Shown here: positions 1 through 12,592 of the stretch, one piece after another
Numbering within the stretch: position 1 is the first letter of the stretch
Layout of the letters: every line of letters begins with the position of its first letter
Assembly (NCBI GenBank): GCA_947652605.1
Contig: OX393579.1
Span: 41,732,970-41,796,969, forward strand
Source: Elmis aenea
Lineage: Eukaryota > Arthropoda > Insecta > Coleoptera > Elmidae
Length of the DNA: 64,000 nucleotides
Direction: 5' to 3'
Translations under genes and position numbers: made by a program
The notes under the pieces: model-generated
Databases searched by the model: none
What the model saw: the letters and a program-made list of their open reading frames with translations, nothing else
Told to the model about the DNA's origin: nothing

Positions 1-743
1 TCCAAGGGAGTTACAGACGATTTAAAAAAATCGTATTTTCCGGTTTTTCCTTATTTTCTCGGATATGGTTTATGATATTTTTAATTTCTCTTTGGATCAT
101 TATTGAGCATAAAATTTAGCAACTTTGCCAAATTTAAACCTAGACTTAGACTCAAGCTATTATTGAAAACGAGATCCCTATGCTTAAACTCGAATTTTAA
201 TCACCCTGTACCAAAAATTTTGGTTTTGAAAGTATTATCAAGTAAAATACATCGGTTATTAACAAAAATATTTAAAAAAAAACAGCACTCATCAACTTAA
301 ATTTATTTAAAAAAAAAATACCATCGTTAGTTTTTGTGAAACATCATTTTTAACCTAAATATCCCAATACATTAATTATGCGATTCAAACCGAAACAATC
401 TATTTACCTGTAACAATACTATATTTTTTCGAATCTAATGGTTAGCCACAGGAGGAAAACGAAATTCTTTAACATCTAAAACTGCGGTGTCCAAAGCGTC
501 GCACGCGTACCCAAGGGTGTGCTCATGACTATTTATTAGGGCGAGGGACGAAAAATAAGGTTTCTTTAATCTCAGATTCTAATTTATTTTTAAAAAGAAA
601 ATAAAATAGAAGAACAGTGACAGTTAAATTAATAATATTTAATCTACGTAGTCAACCTAGTTTAATAATACATATATCATTTCAGTAATAACTAAGGAAT
701 ACTATACCAGGAGTCGGCCACTTTTTTAACTTTAAGCATCATA
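1..743. other. AT-rich DNA, no gene seen
   Basis: No coding similarity, RNA gene or inverted repeat was recognised. The only open frame (103-300) is low-complexity Lys/Leu/Phe-rich and has no recognisable motif, so it was left uncalled. Confidence 0.6.
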
Positions 744-745
744 TA

Positions 746-1370
746 CAGGGTGTGTATAAATTGGCGGAAGCGCTACACGTAGCGATGTTCTTTGTAAAAT
801 TCTAAGTCGAATATCTTAATACAAAAATGTTGTACCATGCACAGCAAGTGTCTGCAAGAGGTCCTCAAAGTTTTGACATTCAGTCCTTTAATAAGCGTTA
901 TTATTTAATATTTTTAATGAAAAAACTGCGATTTGGAATAAAAACAAATTTTCAATATTTTTTCCTAGATATTGTGTTTTTCCTTTCAAAAATTGGTGTT
1001 GAAAATTTATGTTAATCTCTGATTTCAATGAAAATAATACATATGGCAACATTGTCATTAGCTGTCATCTCTGTTTTTCTCGTAATTATTTCTTGTTTGT
1101 ATTAGACGATACCTAAGATAATGCAGGTATGTTTACGATTTGAAGGCTTTCAGTTCGAATAAACATTATAAATATCTAAGTAAAAATTGCTGATAAAAAA
1201 ATGTCCAAACGCAAATCAATGGATGCAATGTTGCTAAATTTTTGTTTCTTTAAATGGTTCCTGAGGCCATAGGAAGCATGGTACAACATTTTTGTATTAA
1301 AATTTTCGACATAGAATTTTACGAAGAACATCTCCACGTGTGGCGCTTCCGCCAATTTGTACACACCCTG
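746..1370. mobile_element. CAGGGTG foldback element, 625 bp
   Basis: The two ends are inverted copies of about 95 bp: 746-842 begins CAGGGTGTGTATAAATTGGC, and 1274-1370 is its reverse complement with scattered mismatches, ending CACACCCTG. TA lies on both sides (744-745 and 1371-1372), as expected for Tc1/mariner-type target duplication. No transposase is encoded, so this is a non-autonomous copy. The small open frames at 827-1015 and 1176-1364 lie in the arms and are by-products. Confidence 0.8.
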
Positions 1371-1639
1371 TATAATTAATAATTTTGAACCTCGAGTGCA
1401 GCCACAGAAATTAAAATTTGCTTAGGATTCGATTAAACTTATTATTTCAAGATTTTTTCCCGTAAATTTTATTTTCTTTTTTCTTCAGACCCAAAGTTGA
1501 ATTTAGGAAACTTCTTTGCGAGCCCCTCAAAATATTGTCGCTTTGCCAACTATACATTTCTATTTTATATTACACAGTACGATATATTAATGTCTATAAA
1601 ACGCATTTGGCAAACAAAGTTATGCAAATATCTCAAATA

Positions 1640-2509
1640 CAGGGTGTGCCGTTTAAAATGAAGTAGGCATGGGTATCTCGGAAACCGTTAGAAATACAAA
1701 ATCGGTTAAATGAGGAAAAAGTTGCGCAATTACATGCGTAACAATAATCCAGTTTTACATTTTCAATAATTTATCCTGTTACGTAGTACCACGATGAAAA
1801 CAAAAAATGTACATATTCTTAAAACCTCCATATTATCTTTATTTGAAAAGATTTGTGCGCCAAACTTTCAGAATGAAAAGAAGTTCAAAAAAAGTTTACA
1901 GGACACTAGATTTTAACGATATTCACAGGAGTACAGTGCCCTTATTTTAAGTCACAGAAAATGTTTATAAAACAGTTGTTTAAAATTAGAAAGTATTTCT
2001 TAATATAAAATTTGACGTTAACCTTAATTTTTTTCCCTTTAATTTTAACATTCAAAAAGTTGCAAAATGGAAATGTTTCTTATTATCTCACAAAATTTTC
2101 TTCCCGATAAAAGTTTGTAAATAACCTTCAGCTAATTTTAAAATGAAAAAAAGTTCAAAAAAATTCATGACATTAGATTTTGACGACTTTTTGATTTTTT
2201 GAATGTTGGAATTACTATAAAAATTATTATTTGAAATTAAACTTCAAATATCATAGCAGGTCATACTTTTAAATTCTTAACATTTTTTCCTATTAACTTC
2301 ATTTCTAACTCTTAAATTATGGGCACTTTACTCTTTTGAATACTTCAAGAATCGTTAAAATCTAGTGTGGAATGAACTTCTTTTTTTTTTTTTTTTTAAT
2401 CTAAAAATTAGTCTTAGAACATGCACCAACTCCTATTAAGAATAAAAGTTCTTGAGAAATTAATAATAAAAAGCTTTTCCATTTGTTGCACACTTTTTAA
2501 ATGACGCTG
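1640..2509. mobile_element. Decayed CAGGGTG foldback, 870 bp
   Basis: The left end CAGGGTGTGCC at 1640 is followed by the subterminal phrase catgggtatctcgg (about 1667-1680). The right end is degenerate (ACGCTG at about 2504-2509). TA flanks both ends. The arms are diverged but recognisable: the block around 1870-1960 (ctagattttaacgat, then gtgccctta) recurs inverted at about 2320-2375. It is older than its neighbours judging from mismatches and indels. No coding content. Confidence 0.65.
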
Positions 2510-2720
2510 TATAAAAAAAACTAAAAGTTTTCTTCGTTCAATTATTTAATGAAATTTAAGTAAAGTTTAGTAGTGGTTTTTGAAGTGTACTTTTTTTAAC
2601 TTAACTAAACCACCGTATATTATCGTTTACGAGATCTATACCCTTAAGTAGAATGTACTCTGCTTATGTAAAGGTGTTTTAGCCTAACCTGATCTTTAAA
2701 GGTTGGAAAACACTTGTATA

Positions 2721-4542
2721 CAGGGTGAGTCACGACGGACGCGTCGGAGTTTTATGGCGAAACGGTTTATATTTTCCAATTTCTGTCGCTGTTAGATTAT
2801 GTAAGTCAATAAGGGCTACATTAAAAAATATTTTAAAACATACAGGGTTCTCCAAAAAAGAGTGCCATATCAAAGTTATACTTTTTCTTATGGAACACCC
2901 TATATATTTTTACATTTTTGGATTCCTCTTTAAATTTAATTCAAAAATGTAAAAGGTCATTTGGGTCTAAAATCAACCGTTCTCGTAAAAATTGCATTTT
3001 CATGAAAATACAGTATTTTCAAAAAATTTCAACATTTAAAAACTTTGACAAGTCTGAAGAAATTCGCTTGGAGATAAGATTGACAATAGATTATGTAACA
3101 CTTTGCACCACCTACATTTTTAAAATATTATACAGGGCGTTTTTTACGCTTGGTCAAATTTGTGATACTTTAAACATCGATAACTCATTTTTTTAAATAC
3201 AACACCCTATATTTTTTTACACCGTCTTATAGAAAATTTAATTCTCTTTCGAAAACATTAAAGCTGTTTTTCACCTAAAATTGATATTTTCCGAGATATC
3301 GCGATTTTATTGTTAATTATTAGGGCAAAGTAATATTTTCAAGTAGGCTATGAAGGTAGACAGCGGTAATTTGAAACAATTGAAAGAAAAAACAAGAAAC
3401 TTATAATTTTATCGTTTGCCTACACATTTTTGACATTTTTCTATAAGAAAGTTGTAGATTTACCATTTTTACGTTTAAATATAGGTTTCTCATCAGGGCC
3501 GCAATATTTTTCATATAAGTTAGTTTGATCGTTGGCCAAGTCCTAAAAACCGATTGATAATGTATTAGGTACGAGAACGGAACGCTGATTTAAAAAAAAA
3601 GTAATACTGACTTGTCTAATTTTGCAGTGAAAAAAAAAACATGGTTGGTACTGTTTTTGGGTAGAGTGTCGTAGTATCGTATCGTAAACAGACAAAAAAT
3701 GGTTTATAGGATTTAGTAATTGCCTTATAACACTGGTCCAATAAATAAATGCATAAATAATTTTAAAAAATCTCTATTTAAACGTAAGTAGGTATGGTAA
3801 AACTACAACTTTCCTATAAAAATATGTCAAAAGTGTGTAGTCAAACGATAAAATTATAAGTGTCTTGTTTTTTCTTTCAATTGTTTCAACTTACCGCTGC
3901 CTACCTTCATAGCCTACTTGAAAATATTACTTTGCCCTAATAATTAACAATAAAATCGCGATATCTCGGAAAATATCAATTTTAGGTGAAAAACAGCCTC
4001 AATGTTTTCGAAAGAGAATTAAATTTTCTATAAGACGGTGTAAAAAAATATAGGCTGTTGTGTTTAAAAAAAATGAGTTATCGATGTTTAAAGTTTCACA
4101 AGTTTGACCAAGCGTAAAAAACGCCCTGTATATTATTTTAAAAATCTAGGTGGTGCAAAGTGTTACATAATCTATTGTCAATCTTATCTCCAAGTGAATT
4201 TCTTCAGACTTGTCAAAGTTTGCAAATGTTGAAAATTTTTGTAAATACTGTATTTTCATGAAAATGCAATTTTCACGAGAACGGTTGATTTTAGACCCAC
4301 ATGACCGTATAAATTTTTTAAATTAAATTTAAAGAGGAATCCAAAAGTGTAAGAATATATAGGGTGTTCCATAAGAAAAAGTATAACTTTGATATGCCAC
4401 TCTTTTTTGGAGCACCCTGTATATTTGAAAATATTTTTAAAATGTAGCCCTTATTGACCCACATAATCTAACAGCGACAGAAATTAAAAAATATAAACCG
4501 TTTCGCCATAAAACTCCGACGCGTCCGTCGTGACTTACCCTG
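2721..4542. mobile_element. Long foldback element with about 765-bp arms
   Basis: This is a near-palindrome of 1.82 kb. The left arm (2721 to about 3485) begins CAGGGTGAGTCACGACGGAC and the right arm (about 3774-4542) is its inverted copy, ending TTACCCTG. TA flanks each end (2719-2720, 4543-4544). The arms look highly similar over their whole length. The unpaired centre (about 3486-3773) has no recognised coding content. Internal copies of end-like words (ACACCCTATA, TACAGGGCG) lie inside the arms at about 2897, 3132 and 3203, which suggests it was built by repeated insertion or fusion of shorter CAGGGTG elements. Frames at 2725-2952 and 2918-3196 are arm by-products. Confidence 0.9.
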
Positions 4543-4544
4543 TA

Positions 4545-5270
4545 TAACAAGCATGTAAAATTTAAAAATCATTTTATTTAAAATGCCTCAACAAATTAGT
4601 TGAATAAAGCCTTAAAAGCTTACATGGTATTTATTACGTAAATTCATAATCTTCTTGTAGCTATTCAAATTTTACTACGTAATAGCCAATTAACTTTTCA
4701 TTCCTATCAATTTTTTGCTTGATTTAACGCGACCCAAATGCTAGCGTTTAAAAGGTTTTAGTCTGTCCACGGGGTTACAAATTATCGGAATTCCTTGCAG
4801 GATAATAGCCTAAGAGCGGGCCTCGCTTATGCTTTTTGTTATGTGGGCTCAACCTAAATCCCATTTATTATCTTAACGCTAATGCCCGGATACGCAATAA
4901 TACAGTTGAGGATTTTTTGTTTAAATTTGTTATTTTTTGGTCGAATCACAAGAGGCAATTACACTTATACACTAACGGGGTGTATAAATGGTTTTCGAGG
5001 CTCGTTCGGTGTTTTTTTGGCTACAAAATAAACGCAACGGTGTTGCAACTGTACGCTTGACGTTCAAGTAAAATTGGCGCAATTACAATACCAGGCTCAA
5101 GGTGATAAAAGTTAATGAGTACAATGTTGCACTAAAAATTGTTGTGGTTTAATTGGTTAGAAGTAATCAAGTACTAAAAACTTCTATTCTAATAATTGTT
5201 GGTTAACTTTTAATACTTTTTAAACTTAATATGGCAGTATTCTCCACTTGTGGTTCACGAATACCGTAAA
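4545..5270. other. Unassigned intergenic-like DNA
   Basis: Nothing recognised. A 74-codon open frame at 4836-5060 has no motif and no support as a gene. Confidence 0.5.
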
Positions 5271-5271
5271 A

Positions 5272-5480
5272 CAGTGTTTTCCAACCTTTTTTTTTTGTGG
5301 TCCGGTTATATTTATAAATCTCCTTCGTGACCCACTAAAATTTTTAACGTCTATGGGGAAAATATGACATATTTAAATGTGCATACAATTTTAAATAAGG
5401 TGTCCCACAAGGTACCTAAAAAAAAAGTTTTTAGCGAAATCGTTTTTATAGGTCTCTTCGAGCTATTTTCAGAACATTTA
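5272..5480 (+). mobile_element. hAT-like left end, truncated
   Basis: CAGTGTTTTCCAACCTTTTT followed by a gtggtccgg phrase is the typical start of the CAGTGGTT(T/C)CCAACC class of hAT MITEs, which occur intact elsewhere in this window (18608, 35970, 43044). No matching inverted right end was found downstream, so this is probably a broken copy. The inner boundary is approximate. Confidence 0.5.
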
Positions 5481-5514
5481 ACAAACATTTTTCAGCCTTT
5501 TGAATCTGAAAACT

Positions 5515-5795
5515 AGGCAGAGGAAGAGACTGAAGTACAACAATATCTGGATGCCCCAGGACAACTGGAATTACCAATGAAACCGTTCAAATTAACTGCG
5601 GTAAGTTCAATGATAAAAATTCTTAATCCAAAAGAATCCCCAGGTTACGATTTAATAACAGGGAAAATACTGAAAGAGCTACCAGAAACAGCCATAAAAT
5701 ACATTACACAGCTTTTTAACGCCATCATCTCAATTGGTCACTTTCCTAGTCAGTGGAAAGTTGCTGACATTATTATGATTCCCAAAAACCAGTAG
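5515..5795 (+). pseudogene. Jockey-type LINE reverse transcriptase fragment
   Basis: An open frame of about 93 codons (no initiator needed, since it is a fragment) reads AEEETEVQQYLDAPGQLELP, then a segment with the NPKESPGYDLITGKILKELP block, and then NAIISIGHFPSQWKVADIIM before a stop. These are the conserved N-terminal reverse-transcriptase blocks of Jockey-clade non-LTR retrotransposons (PxKSPGxDxIxxxxLKxLP and FPxxWKxAxIxxIPKP). The catalytic FADD box and everything downstream are missing, and the upstream endonuclease is missing. It is a dead scrap. A related scrap from the other end of the same protein type lies at 15185-15675. Confidence 0.85.
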
Positions 5796-5955
5796 CTAAT
5801 CATTAACTAATAGTTAAGCAACTAAAAGGAGCTCGCCAATGGGCAACCTCCTACATGACAATCATCAATTTCATATAAATTACTGAATGTTCATTTGGGA
5901 CAGATTGTAATATTCTGGGAGTTAAACAAAAATAAATAAATATATCTCTTCATAG

Positions 5956-6555
5956 TCAGCTATAGTCAACCGAGCCAAAATTATCTATGATGTAAGACCA
6001 ACTGTTCTATGAAAACAAATCCTTAAAACAATTAATAGTGTTTACGCTAATGATAAAAAAGAAAAAACATCAGGTTTTAATTCCTGCTCATTACTTGCTT
6101 ATTTGTAATCACACTCAAAATATTTTTCGACATTATAGATGCAGTTTTTACGTAGACTTGAAATTTGTCAACAAGTTTTACCTATCTTCATTTATTTTTG
6201 TTATTTTAACATCAACATATTTAAAATAAAAAAGTTGAAGTTAAAAAAAACAAAAACAAATGAAGATGGGTAAAATTTGTTGACAAATTTCAAATTTCAA
6301 ATACACGGAAAAAAATGCCCCAATAATGTTGAATAATATTTTGAGTGTTCTGAATTCAAATAAGCAAATTATAAGCAAAAAATTAAACCCTGATGTGATT
6401 TGTCTTTTATCAATAGCGTAAAAACTATTATTTTTTTCAACTTTTTTTTTAGAACATAGCTTTAAATCATAGATCATTTTGGCCCATTTAACCAACTCTG
6501 TATCTCTTGCCGTTTACGAAATCCCCAAGCTGTTCACTATAACTGGGACACCCTG
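5956..6555. mobile_element. Foldback with one CAGGGTG end lost
   Basis: The left arm (about 5956-6215) and right arm (about 6230-6555) are inverted copies; the turn is near 6220. The right arm ends GGGACACCCTG at 6555 followed by TA. The left arm lacks the outer part, including the CAGGGTG end and the ggggatttcg phrase still present on the right (inverted, about 6517-6526). Frames at 6038-6229 and 6241-6495 are two copies of the same arm read on opposite strands, not genes. Confidence 0.75.
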
Positions 6556-6959
6556 TATATGAAGGAACACAAGAAAATTTAATAGGTGAAAACGTTTTAT
6601 TTAGGTGCTAAACATTCGGTTTATACAAAAATTAGCGAAGGCATACCTTGTGGGACACCCTGTGTATTACAATAAAGAAGCATTCACTTTTACAAAAATG
6701 TAAAGAAATTAAACTTAAACCAAATAATTTGTTATTGGGAAGTATAATACTGTTTTTTGTTGCGATCGGGCAGTTAGGTAGCTTTCGTGGTCCTGTGCCG
6801 GGTCGCGACTTGCCATTTGGGAAACGCTCCGGTAGGTGTGGGGCTGATAACTTTGCTGGTAAAAACAATTAAATTTCACGATTAAGCTGAATAAGGCAAG
6901 TCATGGCTTTAATTAGGTCGTGAACGGAACTTTTTAACAGCGCTAATTTTTCTTGACAT

Positions 6960-7300
6960 TTTTTATTATGCCTCTGCTTTTTTGAACTTAAATATTTGGC
7001 CTAGTTATTTGAACTTATCGCTGACAATGATCCCCAATTTTTTGCCCAATGCTTTCGTGGTCCCTGCAAAATGCTATCTCTTGCAATGTTTTGTTTTGTC
7101 CTGGATTATTTTCACCTGTTTATTGTAAGCTCTTCTAAGCTCCTGTATTGCATATTTGGCTTGGTACTCCATCAAAGTTTTCTCTAATATATAGATCTGG
7201 GCGTTTTATCTCGGTTGTTTTAAGGTTCTCTTTATTCTGTTTGTCTCTGCGTGTGTTTTGGTGAAGAATGTTAGGATTGGTCTTACAGCAAATATTTTAT
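6960..7300 (-). pseudogene. LINE (RTE-like) C-terminal remnant
   Basis: Read on the minus strand from about 7290, the sequence gives VRPILTFFTKTHAETNRIKR and then TLKQPR followed by a stop. This matches the thumb/C-terminal pattern of RTE-type non-LTR elements (VRPxxTYxxETxxxTxxxKxxLxxxExxxLR). Stops and indels are frequent further along, down to a Lys-rich tail near 6965-6990. No catalytic residues are preserved. The match is to a remembered family pattern only, so clade assignment is tentative. Confidence 0.5.
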
Positions 7301-7613
7301 GTATGTTTGAATTTTACTTCAAAGAGACATGTATTTACTTCACCACATCTTTGAGCCTACCAGGAATTACTTCCCCTTTCGTAGCCTGTTATTGTACTTT
7401 TGTGTAGGTATATCTGCTGCTTACAGCATGCTTACAATGTTGCATATAAAAGAAACTGTTTTTTATATGTAAATCACCCATAATCAGTGGTTCGTAGTTG
7501 CAGCCAAGCTCTTCGCAAATGGAAAACATTAGGCAACACTATTCTAATGAAACCACCAATCTATGGTGTTTTTGTAAATAACTTACTTTGCATTCGCATA
7601 GGTTAATTAAAAG

Positions 7614-8178
7614 CAGGGGTTTGGAGCAGTCCAATTTTTTAGTTGCTCCGCTCCAGCTCCGCTCCAGCATCAAGATGCCTGCTCCAGCTCCGCTCCCGCT
7701 CCGCTCCGCGCTCCAAATATTAATAAAATAAGGTTTTTTATTTAAAAATTTGTTTTTTAAAACAAAGCTAAAATTTTATGAGATATGTGGAAATGGACCA
7801 AAAATTACAATATTGGACCCTAAGAAACAAGTGAAGTTAAATAAATGAACAAATTATTGATCTTCAAAAGTTAAAAAAAGAAAAAAAAGTTCTTTAAAAT
7901 TTTTCAAAATTCAAATAAAAAATAATGAAAATTAACATTCAGAAAAGTTACATTATAATAATTTTACTTCAAAAAAATCAAATTTAGTTTATTTATAATT
8001 TTATTAAATACTATACCCATGAGATTAATTCATAAAAAAAAAAATTGTAGTTTATAATAGTAAAGTGGAGCAGTGGAACAATCAAAATTATTTGCTCCGG
8101 GCTCCGCTCCCGCTCCAGGCAAAAACCCATTGCTCCACTGCTCCGCGCTCCAGCTCCGCGCTTCGCTCCAAACCCCTG
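7614..8178. mobile_element. hAT MITE with GGAGC arrays
   Basis: The ends are perfect inverted repeats (CAGGGGTTTGGAGC at 7614; GCTCCAAACCCCTG to 8178). An 8-bp target duplication ATTAAAAG lies immediately outside (7606-7613 and 8179-8186), diagnostic of hAT-type insertion. The subterminal zones (7614-7715 and 8068-8178) are arrays of the short unit GCTCC/GGAGC with CpG, in sharp contrast to the AT-rich centre. No transposase. The open frame at 8065-8250 is a by-product of the array. Confidence 0.93.
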
Positions 8179-8186
8179 ATTAAAAG

Positions 8187-9036
8187 GAATTTAAAAAAAT
8201 TTAAATGCACTAAAAAACTTTCTCTTGATGAAGCAACCCGCATGCTTTAAATCTAGTTTAAAAATAAAATGTAAAAAGAAGAAAAATAACACAGATATAA
8301 AATTTAAAAAATTTCACGAACATTTAACGAATTTAGGTGCTACAAAACAAACTTTTACGGTTCTATTTCGATACTTGGTATGTATTTGGTTATGGTTTTA
8401 AATTTTTAATGAGGTACGTATTAGCCGCTTATTAAATTTAGTTTTACATCTTTAAAGTAAAATTTGCAATTCCTTATTTTAAAACTAAATATAATTTCTT
8501 GGATTAAAAATCTAGATACCGGTTCTCCAAAGCAAAGAAATTCCGCCAAAGTAAAGCTTAAAACTAAGACACGAATGGCCCAATTGTTAAATGCATGTCT
8601 GAATTTCAAATAAGTTAAATTTAGGATTTAGTCTAAACTGTATATTGTCAGATGTATAGTTAGACCGCAACTAGTAACTACTGAATTTGTAATTGTCGTT
8701 ACACATCCACGGTGGTCCTAGTAGTCGGCTGTCGTTATCCGCAAGCTAAGTGAACTTGCTAGCTAATCCTTAATTAATAATGTCTAGACTTGTACACTTA
8801 TTAAATTAACAATAAGAAAATTAAGACACTTGAATAATTGGATGTTCGATAAAAACAAGAATATAACAGTTAATTAATCTCAATGGTTTATCACAGGTAA
8901 AAAACAGCACAAGATATTAAGTTTGTATATCGACAACTTTTTCAGCAAACAAAAGGATTAATTAAATAAAATACACAACAGTTCTATCTGCACAGTATTT
9001 ATTCCAAACAGCTTATAAAAGATCTTTAATTCATTT
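8187..9036. other. Unassigned AT-rich DNA
   Basis: No gene, repeat or element recognised. Confidence 0.5.
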
Positions 9037-9037
9037 T

Positions 9038-9667
9038 GTGTGGGTTACTTTGATTGGGCGACGGACGAAATTTCGACAGTCAACTTCCCGACGGCTAACT
9101 TCCTGATGGCCAACGTCCCGACAGTCAAACTTTCCGAAACCAACATTCCGCAACCAACTTCCCGACACACACAAACTTCCCGAAGTCCAGTTCCCCGACA
9201 TTCCAACTTCCCGACAACAAGAATAGCAGCAAGTAGAAAATCAAGTGGAATGTATAGGTACTTTGCGGTGAACCCTGTCCAAAGCGCAAATAGGTGTCAA
9301 ACGATCAAGAAGCTAGCATTATGACTGAATTATCGTGACAATAGACTACCGCGAAGGTATTGCACATAGCATTTCGTTATTTTGTTAGGTTAGTTGACGT
9401 AGTAACTAGTAATAATAATTATTGAATACAATCATTATACGTTTTTTAATAAAAATAATAAAAAATTTGGTTTAAAATATTTGTTTTGTATAGCAATAGT
9501 ATGTAGTTCTTGTATGTTCTTCTAATGACAAAACCAATAAAATTATGTTTAATTTTTTTCTGGTCCAAATAACACATTTAATTTTTTCGTGAAGTTAGTT
9601 TGTCGGAAATTTGTCGATCGGGTATTTGACGGTCAAGAAGTTGGCTTTCGGAAATATAACCCACACC
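9038..9667. mobile_element. hAT-like MITE, CCGACAGTCAACTTCC repeats, copy 1
   Basis: The ends GTGTGGGTTA (9038) and TAACCCACACC (to 9667) are inverted. Just inside the left end, 9058-9225 holds about ten imperfect units of the form CAACTTCCCGACAG. The right side carries fewer units in the opposite sense (9593-9655). Related copies are at 40322-40694, where an 8-bp duplication is visible, and 17290-17352. No clean duplication was found here, so superfamily placement rests on the sister copy. The frame at 9040-9324 is only the repeat array translated. Confidence 0.7.
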
Positions 9668-9669
9668 TA

Positions 9670-10865
9670 CTTAGATTAACATGTCGGTTATTTTTATTAA
9701 TTAACATCGCGTAATAGAAAAATGTAAGTTAATGGAAAACTTTTTTTTTGCGAATAGCAGACTAACGTTAGGATATTAAATTTAATTTTCAGTATGTCAT
9801 TTATGTCATTTAGTAGAAGACTTAGTTTAGGGAGGATGCACTTGCATTTGAATGCGGTGCAGCCCACAATTAGATGATTTATATAAGAGTTGCGCCAAAT
9901 ATCGAACAACTTCTAAGCGAAAACAGACTTGCGCCGATTAAGCAGTAAATTTTTGAATGAAGGGCTAAGCAAATAGCGATTCAATTTACTTTTATTTGCT
10001 TCAGAAAGGGATCAATCAGAATCCATTTGCTACGCGAATAAGCCAATCAATTAGAAGTTAGGACCCGTTATTTTAAAACTGTGTTTACAACAAAATTTAA
10101 CAGTCAGCACAATGAATGAATCGAAAAATTTGCTTAAGATACAACATTTTATTAAGTTTTAAGTTTTATCATAATGCTCGTATAAGTTGACTTTTAAAAT
10201 GCTTATAAGAAATATTAATTATGGCTATTTCATGCGAAGCATATTTATGCAACATAGTTTATAGAATGATGTCCACTTTTTTATACAACATGTTAAAATA
10301 TTAATTAAATTATTTTTGTTTATGATCTAATCGCATAAATAATTGCCAACTTGCCCGTACAGTAATACCTCGTTTGAGGATAAAGATGCGTTCCTCAAAA
10401 TCGTAAAGTTTCATGGGCGCAATCAGGGGGTGCAATAGTGCATTTAAACTAAAAAAAAAGAAGGGAAATGAAACCTGTTTGAGTAGATAAAAAACTGTCG
10501 TTAAAGCTTCGTTATGTTTTCATGTAGTTAAAGAGTCGACTCTGTCCCCGGAAACTAGAAACAATCGGGACGGAGTGTGTAGATTAAGTACCTATGTAAA
10601 TACCTTTGTCAAGGTTGGTTACTTATCGAAGAAAATGATATAGAATATAGGTATATTATTCAAGTGTTTGCAAAGTTTATCAAAATTAAGTACAATACTA
10701 CTTTGAGTTTGAGTTGTTTTCAGGTAAAACTATTATTTTATATTTATTAACAAAAAAATGACAATCTACAGGTCAGAAAAAGTTGTAAACAATGAAAATA
10801 ATATTAGTCAAAACTTAAATATTCTTGAGTTTTTCTTTGGTAGAGGTCAATTATGATTGAAATCA
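9670..10865. other. Unassigned DNA
   Basis: No gene or element recognised. It includes an ordinary AT-rich stretch, with no structure noted beyond short A/T runs. Confidence 0.5.
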
Positions 10866-11277
10866 GTTTTAAACAGGGACTGAGAACGGAACGAAAACGA
10901 AAACTTTAAACGAAATTAACCGAATTTTTTTTAAGAGCGAAAACGAAACCGAAAACGAAATTATTATTTTTCGTTCAAGAACGAAAACGAAATAAATATT
11001 TTCCAAAACCGGTTTTAACCGGTTTTGTCGCTATTTCAATTTTATTTGTTAAACACAAACGCGAATTTACCTTCTGTGCTGGGGACTCCACGAGGCAATA
11101 AAAAATCTCACTTGAAATAAGTGAGCTTCACTTTTCTCCGTATATTTACGTGAATATGTATTAACAACTTTATTGTTTATACTTGCAATTACGTGTAACA
11201 CAATTAACGGTACAGATATTCTCTCTTTTTAATTTGTTTTTTAGATCATCAATATAGAATATACACTTGATTGGATA

Positions 11278-12081
11278 GGGTAAGTCTGGGATAGATGCCC
11301 CACCTTTTTAATATTTTCTGGACAAAGGAGTAAAAACTATGGTTGTAACTACGTTGTATGATAACTCTATGTATATTACTTTATTTAAACATAATAATTT
11401 ACACTGTTATAAAGTTATATGATTCGAATAATTAAAAACTTAAAATATGAGCATTTACCATCTTCACCAAACTGTCGGGCAAAGATGCCCCACTAATATA
11501 GGTATAGATGCCCCTACGAAAATATTATGTAATTACAAATGAATAAACAGAAACTAAATGTTTAGTAAACATATCAACAATTAATGTCAGTATTTTACCA
11601 CACAAATTACAAAGATTTTCATATTTAGAACAGCCTTCATGAGACCATTTGTTGCAATGCATGCGCTAGACCCACTCATCATTCCATTTTGTGTTTGTGT
11701 ACATTTCCCCACACCCAACACATGTAGGGCATCTTTCCCTATCGTCCGGTATAGATGCCCCAGCCAAATATCAAATTTAAATTTTGCGCCAGAATATGTA
11801 CTTTGGCACAAACACTAACCTATTGTATGCCTAAATGTATTGCACTACAAAAACAATGATAAAAAAAACTTTATCATGATATGCGTGTACAAGCAAACCA
11901 TAGTGATAAATTTTGTGAAGCTCTAAAAATGAATTTTTGCTAATAACTTGCCCAATTTTTAAAAAAAACATTAGCACTGCACACATTCACATACGCAATA
12001 CAAACCAACCCTTAAAAAGGCAGCGCAACCTGTCCGTTAATAACGAAATATTTTGATGGGGCATCTATCCCGGACTTACCC
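11278..12081 (-). mobile_element. Pogo-type element nested in the hAT
   Basis: The terminal inverted repeats are 25 bp with one mismatch (GGGTAAGTCTGGGATAGATG at 11278; the inverted end at 12081). They are flanked by TA (11276-11277 and 12082-12083). The TIR motif (ta)TAGATGCCCC recurs internally at about 11482, 11504 and 11750. It encodes the last part of a pogo-type transposase on the minus strand (see 11590-11745). The sister hAT at 32148 lacks this insert at the corresponding place, between gattggata and tattttatttgcg. Confidence 0.9.
11590..11745 (-). pseudogene. Pogo transposase C-terminal zinc domain
   Basis: On the minus strand the frame reads CPTCVGCGEMYTNTKWNDEW, V, a stop, then RMHCNKWSHEGCSKYENLCN and LCGK. 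The pattern C-x2-C … W(V/L)xC … CxxWxHExC … CxxC matches the PHD-like zinc domain that ends many insect pogo/Tigger-like transposases. The same domain in another family is at 53451-53588, and a third is at 56650-56735. An in-frame stop after the tryptophan, and loss of the first C of the WVQC box, show it is dead. The DDE core is absent. Confidence 0.8.
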
Positions 12082-12592
12082 TATGTTTTATTTGCGTTTA
12101 GACATAATAATAGAAAAATTTATTCTTACTTCGAAAAGGACTAATGTAAAAGAAGATTTATTGGAAGATGTGTTGCTAGTAAGATTTAACGGAATGTGAA
12201 AATGTATATTGTGCAGTATATACAAACTATAAAGTGAAAATATATTTCAAGTTAATATAAGTTTTTTTTAAATCTGTTTTTTATTTATAACATTTAGTAA
12301 ATTATCCACTTGAATTCATTCTTTTGTCTTTTTAAATAATTACAGCAGGATCTTATTTAATTTAAATGCATAGATTTTTAGTACTAAAACAAATTTAAAA
12401 CAGCACTTGCTATATTTTCATATTTTCAGATAAAGATCGTGTGTCTAATGCTAATTTAACCTAATCACGTTGTGTTTTTGCACCTTACGGGTGTTAAACT
12501 TAATAAAATGGTTAAATGTTAATGTGTTTAACGATTTGGTAAATTTAATATGGCGATGGTTCGCCAGTTTAAAATATGCTGTCCGTGAGTAT

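Noticed and set aside
6632..6872. Opposing 74- and 78-codon frames
   Set aside because: Mutual shadows with no recognisable domain. The stretch begins next to a lone ACACCCTGTGTA word that could be a transposon end but is too short to call.
9040..9324. Pro/Ser/Thr-rich 94-codon protein
   Set aside because: It is the translation of the hAT-like MITE repeat array and carries no independent evidence.
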